A stretch of DNA of 64,000 nucleotides from Chitinophagaceae bacterium (GTDB lineage Bacteria; Bacteroidota; Bacteroidia; Chitinophagales; Chitinophagaceae). The translations under genes were made by a program, and so were the position numbers. Positions 7,639 to 16,289 of the stretch are shown in pieces; position 1 is the first letter of the stretch; each line of letters opens with the position of its first letter. Below the pieces are notes generated by a model. The model was not told the origin of the DNA, did no database searches, and worked only from the letters and a program-made list of their open reading frames with translations. The stretch lies in assembly GCA_028288585.1 (NCBI GenBank), contig JAQBNL010000082.1, forward strand, positions 1 through 64,000. The letters are read 5' to 3'.

Positions 7639-8673
7639 TCATGAAACAGTTGCAGTGGTTGTAGTAGTTTTTGAGCTGCTCCCAAAAATTGCTTTATTAG
7701 CTTCCTGCCTGATAAATTTCAATATTATTCCTGCTATTGCTAATCCGGCAATCAAAAAACTGCCAAGAAAAAATCCCAGCACACCATACATGGTTGCTGA
7801 TTTAGTTTGAGAATCATAAGGCGGTTCCGGTTTATCCAGCACCTTAATAAGTGGTGTTGCCTTTTGTAATTTATAGGCTGCATTTTCCCTGTTGGCAACT
7901 GCCTGTACATACTGGCTATTCACCATTTGTTTTTCCGTAATAAGATTTTCAACAGGTACTTTAAACTCAAGTTTAGAAGTATTGGTAAACAGCGTTCGTT
8001 TGTCAATAGCAATTAATTGGTAATCTTTTGCATTAAGCACCCTCTTAAGCGAATCAACTTTATACTCGGCAAATTGATAATCACGCATTGCCTTCTCTCT
8101 TTTCAGATCAATATAAAAGTTAGATATTTTGTAAATAAATTCATAGCTGATTACTTTCACTAAATTTTCGCTTCTGCCGGTGTAAGTAAGCACAAGCATA
8201 TTATTTTTATTGATAGAGGCTGTAAGTCCGCCTTGCAATACCCGGCCTCCCCATACAATTAATTGTTCCTGTGCGGGGGGAGGCTGAACCTTATCCTCCA
8301 TCCAGCTCAGGTGATTATTTATATCCTCAACCAATAATGCAGCAATAGTTTTATTACCCATTGACGGAACCACTGTAGCTGCTACGGCTTCTCTTGTGGT
8401 ACGGCTTTGCGCCAGTTCTACAATATTGATGGATGCATCATCACTAAAATTTTTTGAATCTGTACCCAATAAAACACTGAGGGCATTAGAGCTGCCGGTG
8501 TTTTCAGGAGAACTGGTTAAAGGAAAAACCGTGGCCCGTGAAGTAAAAGTTACCGGTGTTCTTTTAGCATAAAAGTATAACAGCAAGGCAACTATTAATC
8601 CTGCAGCCAGGATTATAAACCTGAACTTTTTTAAGCGTTTAAAAATAAGTCTTGTAAGATCGGCGGTGGTCAC
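7639..8673 (-). CDS. Wzz-family polysaccharide chain-length / co-polymerase protein
   Basis: This 344-residue inner-membrane protein has the typical Wzz layout. A short cytoplasmic N-terminus is followed by a membrane segment near residues 19-36 and a long periplasmic region with a coiled-coil-like part (DLKREKAMRDYQFAEYKVD). A Pro-rich stretch (LDKPEPP) precedes a second membrane segment near 298-322. The C-terminus is Ser/Thr-rich. There is no tyrosine-kinase domain, unlike Wzc. It is the last gene of an operon with the Wza-like exporter 25 bp upstream and probably sets polymer length or couples synthesis to export. Confidence 0.88.
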   Translation of the reverse strand: MTTADLTRLIFKRLKKFRFIILAAGLIVALLLYFYAKRTPVTFTSRATVFPLTSSPENTGSSNALSVLLGTDSKNFSDDASINIVELAQSRTTREAVAATVVPSMGNKTIAALLVEDINNHLSWMEDKVQPPPAQEQLIVWGGRVLQGGLTASINKNNMLVLTYTGRSENLVKVISYEFIYKISNFYIDLKREKAMRDYQFAEYKVDSLKRVLNAKDYQLIAIDKRTLFTNTSKLEFKVPVENLITEKQMVNSQYVQAVANRENAAYKLQKATPLIKVLDKPEPPYDSQTKSATMYGVLGFFLGSFLIAGLAIAGIILKFIRQEANKAIFGSSSKTTTTTATVS

Positions 8674-8698
8674 TTTGTATGTCTATTATAGTTTGTTA

Positions 8699-11110
8699 TT
8701 ACAGGTTCTTTATTAATATATAGGTTAAAACGGCGGGGATTACCGTTGTTGCAATTTGTTGTGCAAAATCCCCTAATGCTTTGCCCTCCGGCTTTACCGG
8801 AACTACTATTGTGCTGCCTTCTTCTACCTGCGGATAAAAATGAAAAAATCCAAAGTTTCTTGTTCTTTTACTTGTTCCATTTGCATACGTTACATAAATT
8901 CTCTTTCTCCATGGGCGTATGCTATACCCTCCTGCCTTATCAATATAAAATTGCAAATTGGTATGCTCTTTATCAAAATATAATTTAAGAGATGATTGTA
9001 CAGCCCCTTTTACCTGTACCAATGGGTTTATCTCGGGAACATATACTACGTCACTATCCCGCAATACCATGTCATACTTTGAATTTTTATATTTTAATGC
9101 CCTGTAAAGATCAATACTAACAGGCTCATCAGGATTATAAATAATACTGTCAACTACATTCCCTGATGTATCTTTTATATAATTTATGCGGGGAAGTTTT
9201 GTATAAATATCATGCCTTATACCTATATTTTTCTTTCGGTATAAAATTGCTCCTGAGAGGTTTGCGTTTTCTTTTAACCCACCTGCTCTTGTAATAAATG
9301 ATGAGAGAGTTTCATATTTACTTAGCCTGGGATAAGCCCCGGGATATTTTACTTCGCCATCTAAAGTGATATTTTCCTGCAGTTCAAACGTGGGATTCTT
9401 TCTTACAAATATCTGGTCGTATGGTTTTAGTACAACATTTTGGCTGATAGAATCTAATTCCAGGTTAGGTAAAATATTATAGGTTACCACAGCAGTTTTA
9501 GTAGGTTTTAATCCCTTTTGTGCAGAATCTATATCAACAATACTGGATACTTCTACCCTTCCAAATTCCGCAGAGGGTTTTAAGCCATTAGCCAGGTAGA
9601 TAAGATCTTTTAATGTCATTCCCCCATACTTTTGAATTTTGCCCGGCTTGCGAACTTCTCCTTCTATTGTCACAAATTGGCGGTCAGCAAATTGATTACG
9701 GTTAAATACTTCAATAACATCATTCGGGTCAATCTGTATATTGTAAATACTATTATTATTCTTATTCAGATCACTTAAGCTGATATCAATTTTATCAGAT
9801 TTTAGATTGGCAGAATCTCCGGCGCCTTTATAAACGTATGCTCTTTCTACATAAGCATTCGGAGTAATACCTCCTGCCCTGTTAAGTATATCAAACAAGC
9901 GATCTCCTTTTCTTATTTCATAAACATTAGGGTAAACAACTTCACCCTTTACAATTACCTTATTAGTTAGCCCGGGATTTATTGGACTGACCACTACAAT
10001 ATCACCGTTGTACAAAGGTTCATCAACGATTTTGTCTCCTGATTTTAAACCAATGGCATTAAAGTTTACATTATTTATTGTCTGCTTTTCGTTAACGTTA
10101 CGTATAATAACACCACCGGAAGCATATGCATCCGGGGTGAGGCCACCAGTATACCTCAACAGGTCTCTAAATCCTTCATTTGCTTTTAGCTGGTAATACA
10201 TTGGCCTTTTAAACTGACCTGATGCCAACACCTTTTTTTCGTAAATAGGTACAATAACAAAATCGCCATTCTCCATATAAAGATGCCTGCCAAAATCACC
10301 ACGTGTTAAATACCGGTAAATATCAACTGAATCAATTATCCTGTTATTTCTTTTTATCTGGATATTCCTAAGGTTGCCATACTCATTTAATCCGCCCGCA
10401 ATAGCAACAACATTTAATGCATTGGTAAATGCCGAAACCACAACAGGTCCCGGATTATTTACTTCCCCGGAAACATTTACTATTATGCTTCTTGGCTGAC
10501 CCATAGTTACTGAAATATTTGTTGAAGGCGGAATTACCCTGCGAAAACGATCCATGATTATGGAACGTGCATTTTCAAAAGTTAAACCCTGTACGGTTAT
10601 TTTGCCCAATCCCTGCGGAAAAATAGAACCATCTCTTGCTACAATATAATCCGTTTCAATATCTGCGCCACCCCATAAGGAAACAACAATATGATCGCCA
10701 ACGCCTATGGGATAATCTAATGGAGGTGTAGAGAGCTCAGATAATTCCATTATAGCAGAATTCTGAAAAAGATTATTTCCATATACATCTTCGGCGGTAT
10801 TTAGCTTTTCTTTCTTTTTATTTTCCTCTTTTAAAGTACTGTCTTTAACTACTTTATTATCATTTTTTAATAGATTCTTTCTATGGATATCCTCTCCCGG
10901 TTGCGATTGATTTTGGTTCTTATCCTTAAGATAATTCTGCAATGCGGAGGGAGAAGCATTCTTTAAAAGATTAGGATCAATCGGTTGTTCCTGGGGTTCT
11001 GTAGGTACTTGTGCATTGCAATAAGTTTGGGAAAAAAATTGAAAAAAAGAAACAAAACACAAGACTAAAAACGACTGTTTATATGCAATACGGGCTTTGT
11101 TTGCAAGCAT
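8699..11110 (-). CDS. Wza-like outer-membrane polysaccharide export protein with multiple SLBB domains
   Basis: This is a roughly 803-residue secreted protein. After a hydrophobic signal sequence and a Lys/Asn/Gln-rich linker there is a polysaccharide-export (Poly_export) domain, DYPIGVGDHIVVSLWGG. About six SLBB-like units follow, recognisable by repeats such as VSGEVNNPG, VKGEVVYPN, IEGEVRKPG and LDGEVKYPG, each followed by an AGGL/AGGI turn. A hydrophobic segment ends the protein. E. coli Wza is about half this size; the long multi-SLBB form is usual in Bacteroidota. I take ATG 11110; a GTG at 11131 would add seven residues. It should form the export channel across the outer membrane, with the Wzz-like protein encoded next. 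Confidence 0.9.
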   Translation of the reverse strand: MLANKARIAYKQSFLVLCFVSFFQFFSQTYCNAQVPTEPQEQPIDPNLLKNASPSALQNYLKDKNQNQSQPGEDIHRKNLLKNDNKVVKDSTLKEENKKKEKLNTAEDVYGNNLFQNSAIMELSELSTPPLDYPIGVGDHIVVSLWGGADIETDYIVARDGSIFPQGLGKITVQGLTFENARSIIMDRFRRVIPPSTNISVTMGQPRSIIVNVSGEVNNPGPVVVSAFTNALNVVAIAGGLNEYGNLRNIQIKRNNRIIDSVDIYRYLTRGDFGRHLYMENGDFVIVPIYEKKVLASGQFKRPMYYQLKANEGFRDLLRYTGGLTPDAYASGGVIIRNVNEKQTINNVNFNAIGLKSGDKIVDEPLYNGDIVVVSPINPGLTNKVIVKGEVVYPNVYEIRKGDRLFDILNRAGGITPNAYVERAYVYKGAGDSANLKSDKIDISLSDLNKNNNSIYNIQIDPNDVIEVFNRNQFADRQFVTIEGEVRKPGKIQKYGGMTLKDLIYLANGLKPSAEFGRVEVSSIVDIDSAQKGLKPTKTAVVTYNILPNLELDSISQNVVLKPYDQIFVRKNPTFELQENITLDGEVKYPGAYPRLSKYETLSSFITRAGGLKENANLSGAILYRKKNIGIRHDIYTKLPRINYIKDTSGNVVDSIIYNPDEPVSIDLYRALKYKNSKYDMVLRDSDVVYVPEINPLVQVKGAVQSSLKLYFDKEHTNLQFYIDKAGGYSIRPWRKRIYVTYANGTSKRTRNFGFFHFYPQVEEGSTIVVPVKPEGKALGDFAQQIATTVIPAVLTYILIKNL

Positions 11111-11161
11111 TGGGTTAGGGGGTTGATTCACAATATATCTAAAACGTACAAATATACCATT

Positions 11162-12100
11162 TTATTTTACCGGCCGGCTTAAAGTCTCCTTAAACTCCTG
11201 CCATATTTCCTCCACAATTTCAGCTGCCGGGGCAATTTTTTTTATAACACTGCTTACCTGGCCAATTTCTAATTCGCCTTCCGCTAAATTTCCTTCAAAC
11301 ATTCCTTTCTTCGCTCTTCCTTTTCCTAATAGTTGTTCTAATTCTTCCTTAGGTGCACCATTGTTTTCTGCCTCCTGCACTTTCCTGAAAAAATCATTCC
11401 TCATCATACGCACAGGAGTAAGTTGTTTTAACGTAAGCAAAGTATCTCCTTCTGATGCATTAATAATTGCCTTCTTAAAATTAATATGACATGATGCTTC
11501 TTCACTTACAGCAAACCTGCTTCCTATTTGTACACCCTCTGCGCCAAGTACCATTGCTGCTAACATCTGTTTGCCTGTAGCAATTCCACCGGCTGCAATA
11601 ACCGGAATTTTTACTGCCTCACAAATCAATGGCACTAATACCATTGTTGTTGTTTCTTCTCTCCCGTTATGCCCGCCTGCTTCAAATCCTTCTGCAACCA
11701 CGGCATCACATCCTGCTTCTTCAGCTTTCTTTGCAAATTTGCTGCTGCTTACTACATGAACCACCGTAATGTTATGTTGCTTTAATTGTTTTGTCCACGC
11801 AGAAGGGTTGCCTGCTGATGTAAAGACAATCGGCACTTTTTCATCAACAATAATTTGCATTTGCTTTTCAATACCCTGGTATAACAAGGGAACATTTACG
11901 CCAAAGGATTTATTAGTTGCAGCTTTGCATTTTTGGATATGCTCTTTTAAAATTTCAGGAGACATGCTGGCAGCGCCTATCAAACCAAGTGCTCCAGCAT
12001 TACTAACAACGCTACACAAACGCCAGCCACTTGTCCAAACCATTCCCGCCTGTATTATTGGATACTCAATATTAAAAAGTTGTGTAACTCTATTTCCCAT
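11162..12100 (-). CDS. Nitronate monooxygenase / NPD-family FMN protein
   Basis: This 312-residue TIM-barrel flavoprotein starts MGNRVTQLFNIEYPIIQAGM. It has the AGGHNG active-site loop containing the presumed catalytic His, and the FMN-phosphate loops AAGGIATGKQ and GAEGVQIGSRF. The family covers nitronate monooxygenases and FabK-type enoyl-ACP reductases. The length and the GGHNG loop suit nitronate monooxygenase, but the substrate cannot be fixed from sequence. It lies 31 bp after the sugar nucleotidyltransferase and 51 bp before the exporter gene, so it is probably co-transcribed with a polysaccharide operon, an odd neighbour for this enzyme. Confidence 0.85.
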   Translation of the reverse strand: MGNRVTQLFNIEYPIIQAGMVWTSGWRLCSVVSNAGALGLIGAASMSPEILKEHIQKCKAATNKSFGVNVPLLYQGIEKQMQIIVDEKVPIVFTSAGNPSAWTKQLKQHNITVVHVVSSSKFAKKAEEAGCDAVVAEGFEAGGHNGREETTTMVLVPLICEAVKIPVIAAGGIATGKQMLAAMVLGAEGVQIGSRFAVSEEASCHINFKKAIINASEGDTLLTLKQLTPVRMMRNDFFRKVQEAENNGAPKEELEQLLGKGRAKKGMFEGNLAEGELEIGQVSSVIKKIAPAAEIVEEIWQEFKETLSRPVK

Positions 12101-12131
12101 TGATAAGTAACATGTATTGCTTGCAGCTGTC

Positions 12132-13127
12132 TCAGGAACCTAAATCAATTTCAGTATTATCACCAATATTTAATGACCTTGTTTCTCCTCTTATTTCTGT
12201 ATCGCTTCCAATGAGAGAATCATCCAAAACAACATCATACAATTTTGAGAAAGAACCAATGATGGAATCTTTTACTATTGAAAAATTCACAATTGTGTTT
12301 TCACCCATAGCCACATTAGGGCCAACGATGGAATTCCTTATATCACATCCTTCGCCAATACTTACAGGCGGAATAAAAATAGTATTCTCAAAAGTATTAG
12401 AGTCAGCGATGGTGCCTCCAAACTTTTTAAGCAGTGTGGCATTGGATTTAAGCAATGATTCTTTTTTTCCGCAATCAAACCAGTTCTCTACTTTGAATGG
12501 TTTTATTTTGGCGCCGCTTTGTATCATACATTCAAGAGCATCTGTCAAATTAAATTCATCATAGCTTTTTATATCATTGGTAATAATATTTTCCAAACAA
12601 TTAAAAAGAAATGAAGTGTCTTTAATCTTGTATAATCCAACCAATGCTAAGTTTGATTTTGGTATGGAAGGTTTTTCTACTACACGGTTAATAAATCCAT
12701 CTTCATCTATTTCGGCAACGCCAAAATTTCTTGGGTCATCCACTTTTTTTACTCCCAGCATAGAATAAGGAGATTGCAATACGCACTCTATATCGTATTC
12801 ACAAATGGTATCGCCCAGGGCTATAAAAACTTCATCATCACCAATTATTTGTTTGGCAAGATTGATGGCATGCCCTGTTCCTTTGCGTACATTCTGGTAA
12901 ATAAAGTGACAGGTAAGATGAGGATATTTTTCTTTTACGTAATCCTGTATTTTTTCTCCCAGGTAGCCAACAATAAAAACAAATTCATTAATGCCTGCAT
13001 CATGCAACTGGTCTACATTAATGCTTAAAATTGTTTTACCGGCTAAAGGAATTAAAGCTTTTGGCTGGGTATATGTATGTGGTCGCAGCTTTGTGCCTGC
13101 ACCCGCCACGGGAATAATGGCCTTCAT
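12132..13127 (-). CDS. Sugar-1-phosphate nucleotidyltransferase with left-handed beta-helix tail
   Basis: The N-terminal ~235 residues of this 331-residue protein form a nucleotidyltransferase domain. It has the activation loop AGAGTKLRPHTYTQPKAL, an ALGD metal motif and the VEKP motif. The C-terminal ~90 residues contain hexapeptide-like repeats (IGEGCDIRNSIVGPNV) typical of a left-handed beta helix. This matches long glucose-1-phosphate thymidylyl/uridylyltransferase relatives, which activate sugars for polysaccharide synthesis. It is first in the four-gene minus-strand cluster running to wzz. Exact sugar and nucleotide are not determined. Confidence 0.88.
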   Translation of the reverse strand: MKAIIPVAGAGTKLRPHTYTQPKALIPLAGKTILSINVDQLHDAGINEFVFIVGYLGEKIQDYVKEKYPHLTCHFIYQNVRKGTGHAINLAKQIIGDDEVFIALGDTICEYDIECVLQSPYSMLGVKKVDDPRNFGVAEIDEDGFINRVVEKPSIPKSNLALVGLYKIKDTSFLFNCLENIITNDIKSYDEFNLTDALECMIQSGAKIKPFKVENWFDCGKKESLLKSNATLLKKFGGTIADSNTFENTIFIPPVSIGEGCDIRNSIVGPNVAMGENTIVNFSIVKDSIIGSFSKLYDVVLDDSLIGSDTEIRGETRSLNIGDNTEIDLGS

Positions 13128-13196
13128 TAATATCTTATTTGTTATCCAATCTTCACAAAAACGGTCGTGAAGTTAGGAAAATATTATTTTATGTGG

Positions 13197-13292
13197 GATG
13201 TGCGATATTTGATGTACGATGTGGGCGATTTAAGATATTTCAGGGAAATAATTTTTTCAACATCGTACATCTTACTTCGTACCTCGTACATT
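13197..13292. repeat. Heptamer inverted repeat upstream of glyA
   Basis: The left arm, 13197-13231, is five consecutive heptamers (GATGTGC, GATGTAC and relatives). The right arm, 13258-13292, is five heptamers of complementary type (GTACATC, GTACCTC). GATGTACGATGT at 13211-13222 pairs perfectly with ACATCGTACATC at 13260-13271. The array ends 18 bp before the glyA ATG. Confidence 0.82.
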
Positions 13293-13310
13293 TGTCAAAA
13301 AGTTATTTTC

Positions 13311-14591
13311 ATGCAAAAAGATACGCAGGTATTTGATATTATTAAGAAAGAATTAGAAAGGCAAAGACATGGTATTGAACTGATAGCTTCTGAAAACTTT
13401 ACTTCGTTACAGGTGATACAGGCAATGGGCACTGTATTGACCAATAAATATGCAGAAGGGTATCCCGGCAGAAGATATTATGGCGGATGCGAATTTGTAG
13501 ATCAAACCGAACAACTTGCCATTGACAGGTTAAAAAAAATATTTGATTGCGAATATGCAAATGTTCAGCCACATAGCGGGGCGCAGGCAAATGCAGCATT
13601 AATGATGGCTATACTGCAACCCGGAGATAAAATTTTAGGATTGGATCTTAGCATGGGTGGTCATCTCACCCACGGCTCGCCTGTAAACTTTTCAGGCAAA
13701 TTATATCAGCCGCATTTTTATGGTGTAAAAAAAGATACCGGTATTGTTGATTATGAAATGCTGGAACAAAAAGCAAGAACAGAAAAACCAAAATTAATTA
13801 TCTGTGGTGCGTCTGCTTATAGCCGTGACTGGGATTATGAAAGACTAAGAAAAGTGGCTGATGAAGTAGGTGCATTTTTGTACTGTGATATGGCCCACCC
13901 TGCTGGACTAATAGCTAAAGGTTTATTAAGTTCTCCTTTTGATCATTGCCATTTTGTTACATCTACAACACATAAAACGTTGCGTGGGCCAAGAGGCGGA
14001 ATTATTTTGATGAAGAAAGATTTTGAAAATCCTTTCGGCTTAAAAGATATGAAAGGTAATATAAGGATGATGAGCAACCTGCTTGATATGGCCGTGTTTC
14101 CCGGAACACAGGGCGGACCGCTGGAACATATTATTGCTGCAAAGGCAGTGGCATTCGGCGAAATTCTTACTGATGAGTTTACTGATTATGCAAAGCAGAT
14201 AAAAGTGAATGCGCAAAAAATGGCTGAGGCTTTTGTAAAGAAAGATTACAACCTCATTAGCGGTGGAACAGACAATCATTTAATGCTTATCGATCTTAGA
14301 AATAAAAATATTACGGGAAAAAAAGCACAGGAAACTTTAGACAGGGCCGAGATAACTTTAAATAAAAATGCGGTTCCGTTTGATGATAAAAGTCCCTTTG
14401 TAACTTCAGGCATACGTGTAGGCGTGCCCGCCATTACTACAAGAGGAATGAAGGAAGAGCATATGCAAATTGTAGTTGACCTGGTCGATAAAGTTTTAAT
14501 GAATATTGATAATGAAAATATAATTACAGAAGTGAAGAATGACGTCCGGTCTTTTATGGATCAATTTCCGTTATACCCTGAATTAGGATAA
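13311..14591 (+). CDS. glyA: Serine hydroxymethyltransferase
   Basis: This 426-residue PLP enzyme interconverts serine and glycine with tetrahydrofolate and supplies one-carbon units. Hallmarks are [11 protein letters not shown] near the N-terminus, [11 protein letters not shown], the [12 protein letters not shown] loop, and the PLP-lysine motif [17 protein letters not shown] 13311 is chosen because conserved sequence starts directly there ([15 protein letters not shown]). The open frame continues upstream only through the TACGATG-type repeat, which is not coding. Length agrees with the family. Confidence 0.96.
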   Translation: MQKDTQVFDIIKKELERQRHGIELIASENFTSLQVIQAMGTVLTNKYAEGYPGRRYYGGCEFVDQTEQLAIDRLKKIFDCEYANVQPHSGAQANAALMMAILQPGDKILGLDLSMGGHLTHGSPVNFSGKLYQPHFYGVKKDTGIVDYEMLEQKARTEKPKLIICGASAYSRDWDYERLRKVADEVGAFLYCDMAHPAGLIAKGLLSSPFDHCHFVTSTTHKTLRGPRGGIILMKKDFENPFGLKDMKGNIRMMSNLLDMAVFPGTQGGPLEHIIAAKAVAFGEILTDEFTDYAKQIKVNAQKMAEAFVKKDYNLISGGTDNHLMLIDLRNKNITGKKAQETLDRAEITLNKNAVPFDDKSPFVTSGIRVGVPAITTRGMKEEHMQIVVDLVDKVLMNIDNENIITEVKNDVRSFMDQFPLYPELG

Positions 14592-14601
14592 AATTTTTTA
14601 T

Positions 14602-15012
14602 ATGATACAACGTGTACAAACAATATGGTTATTGCTGGCCGCGGCTGCATTAATTCTTACTTTAAAAACATCTTTTTACAGCGGTACGCTTTTAACAGAC
14701 AACTCTTTTCATTCTGTTATGGGAATGGATAATTATGGGTTAATAATATTAACAATCGCTGCTGCAACAACTTTGGTTGTGAATATTTTTTTATTTAAAC
14801 ACAGGATGCTGCAATTCCGCATCTGCATATTTGCGTTGCTTGCAGAATGTTTAATTATCTTTCTTTACTTCAGCCAAATTAAAAATTATTCAAAAGGAAA
14901 TTTCGATCTGTGGTGTGCACTGCACCTGTTTATATTGTTGTTTATTTTTCTGGCAGCAAGAGGAATTTACAAAGACGAAAAGCTGATAAAGGATAGTAAC
15001 AGGCTTAGGTAA
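14602..15012 (+). CDS. DUF4293 family membrane protein
   Basis: This is a 136-residue integral membrane protein with four predicted membrane helices, near residues 7-25, 47-65, 72-92 and 105-125. Its start, MIQRVQTIWLLLA, and overall layout match DUF4293, a Bacteroidota-specific family of unknown function. It begins 10 bp after glyA and is probably in the same transcript. No catalytic residues are apparent. Confidence 0.78.
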   Translation: MIQRVQTIWLLLAAAALILTLKTSFYSGTLLTDNSFHSVMGMDNYGLIILTIAAATTLVVNIFLFKHRMLQFRICIFALLAECLIIFLYFSQIKNYSKGNFDLWCALHLFILLFIFLAARGIYKDEKLIKDSNRLR

Positions 15013-15037
15013 TTGCTTTATTTAAAGAGGAATAATT

Positions 15038-16276
15038 ATGAAAAAATCCGGCATTGCATTTTTTATTCTTCTTATAAATACTTCTCTCTTTTCTCAAAAG
15101 AAAGCAGTTTTTGTTATTGTTGATGGCATTCCTGCTGATATAATTGAGAAGTTAAAAACACCGGCACTTAAGGCCATTGCAAAAACCGGTGGCTATACCC
15201 GTGCATACGTGGGCGGAGAAAAGGGAGGCTATTCGGAAACGCCGACCATTTCTGCAGTAGGATATAATAGTATACTGACAGGAACATGGGTAAACAAACA
15301 CAATGTGTGGGGTAACTGGGACAAAGATATTGCCGCCCCCAACTATAATTATTGGAATATTTTTCGTTTACTTAAAGCACATAATGCTTCTAAAAAAATA
15401 GCTATTTTTTCTTCATGGCTTGATAACCGTACCAAGCTTATTGGTGAAGGTTTACGACAGGCTGGCAATATTAAATTTGATTATCATTACGACGGGCTGG
15501 AACTGGATACGATTTCGTTCCCCCATGATCCTGACACAAAATTTATGCATTTGATTGACGAAGCTGTGGTGAATAATGCTGCGGCTTATATTAAAACTCA
15601 TGCGCCGGATCTTTCATGGGTGTACCTGGAATACACAGATGATATGGGACATCAATATGGGGACGGAGAACAGTTTTATAAAGCTGTAGAAATGATGGAT
15701 GACCAGGTAAGCCGGTTATGGAAAGCCATCCAGTATCGCCAAAAACAATTTGGAGAAGACTGGCTGATAATAATTACAACTGACCATGGACGGGATGCGG
15801 AAACAGGAAAAGAACACGGCGGACAATCTGACCGGGAACGTGGTTCATGGATAGTTACGAATGCTAAAAAATTGAATGCGCATTTTAAAAAAGGAGCCTC
15901 TGTTGTGGATATAATGCCTACAATAGCTTCATTTATGAACATACCTATTCCCAGGGAACGGTTGATGGAAGTTGACGGAATTTCTTTGACAGGAAATATT
16001 TCAGCGATTGAACCCAAAGCAAATTATCAAAAAGGCAATATTCATATTCAATGGAAAGCATTACAAAAAAATGGAAATGCAAAAATATGGTTAGCTACTA
16101 CCAATAATTTTAAGGCAGGTGGAAAAGATAAGTATCGCCTGGCTGGAGAATTTTCTTTGGCAAGTGAAAAGGCAGATATTGACGTGAGAGATATTCCTTC
16201 CACTTTTTATAAGATCGTTATTGAAACACCGGGTAACCTAATGAACCGATGGATTGTACCTGACAAAACTAAATAG
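15038..16276 (+). CDS. Secreted alkaline-phosphatase-superfamily phosphodiesterase
   Basis: This 412-residue protein has an N-terminal signal peptide (ILLINTSLFSQK). Superfamily metal sites are visible: VIVDGIP (Asp), the nucleophile region ETPTISAVGYNS, DDMGHQYG (Asp/His), and TTDHGRDAETGKEHGG (Asp-His and a final His). This fits the nucleotide pyrophosphatase/phosphodiesterase branch. The C-terminal ~75 residues form a small extra beta-domain. A purine-rich AGAGGAAT just before the ATG is one of the few Shine-Dalgarno-like sequences in this window. The substrate is unknown; it acts in the periplasm or outside. Confidence 0.87.
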   Translation: MKKSGIAFFILLINTSLFSQKKAVFVIVDGIPADIIEKLKTPALKAIAKTGGYTRAYVGGEKGGYSETPTISAVGYNSILTGTWVNKHNVWGNWDKDIAAPNYNYWNIFRLLKAHNASKKIAIFSSWLDNRTKLIGEGLRQAGNIKFDYHYDGLELDTISFPHDPDTKFMHLIDEAVVNNAAAYIKTHAPDLSWVYLEYTDDMGHQYGDGEQFYKAVEMMDDQVSRLWKAIQYRQKQFGEDWLIIITTDHGRDAETGKEHGGQSDRERGSWIVTNAKKLNAHFKKGASVVDIMPTIASFMNIPIPRERLMEVDGISLTGNISAIEPKANYQKGNIHIQWKALQKNGNAKIWLATTNNFKAGGKDKYRLAGEFSLASEKADIDVRDIPSTFYKIVIETPGNLMNRWIVPDKTK

Positions 16277-16289
16277 CCCACTTACAGGG

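Noticed and set aside
13167-13310. N-terminal extension of GlyA
   Set aside because: The open frame crosses the heptamer repeat and has no similarity to SHMT; conserved sequence begins at ATG 13311.
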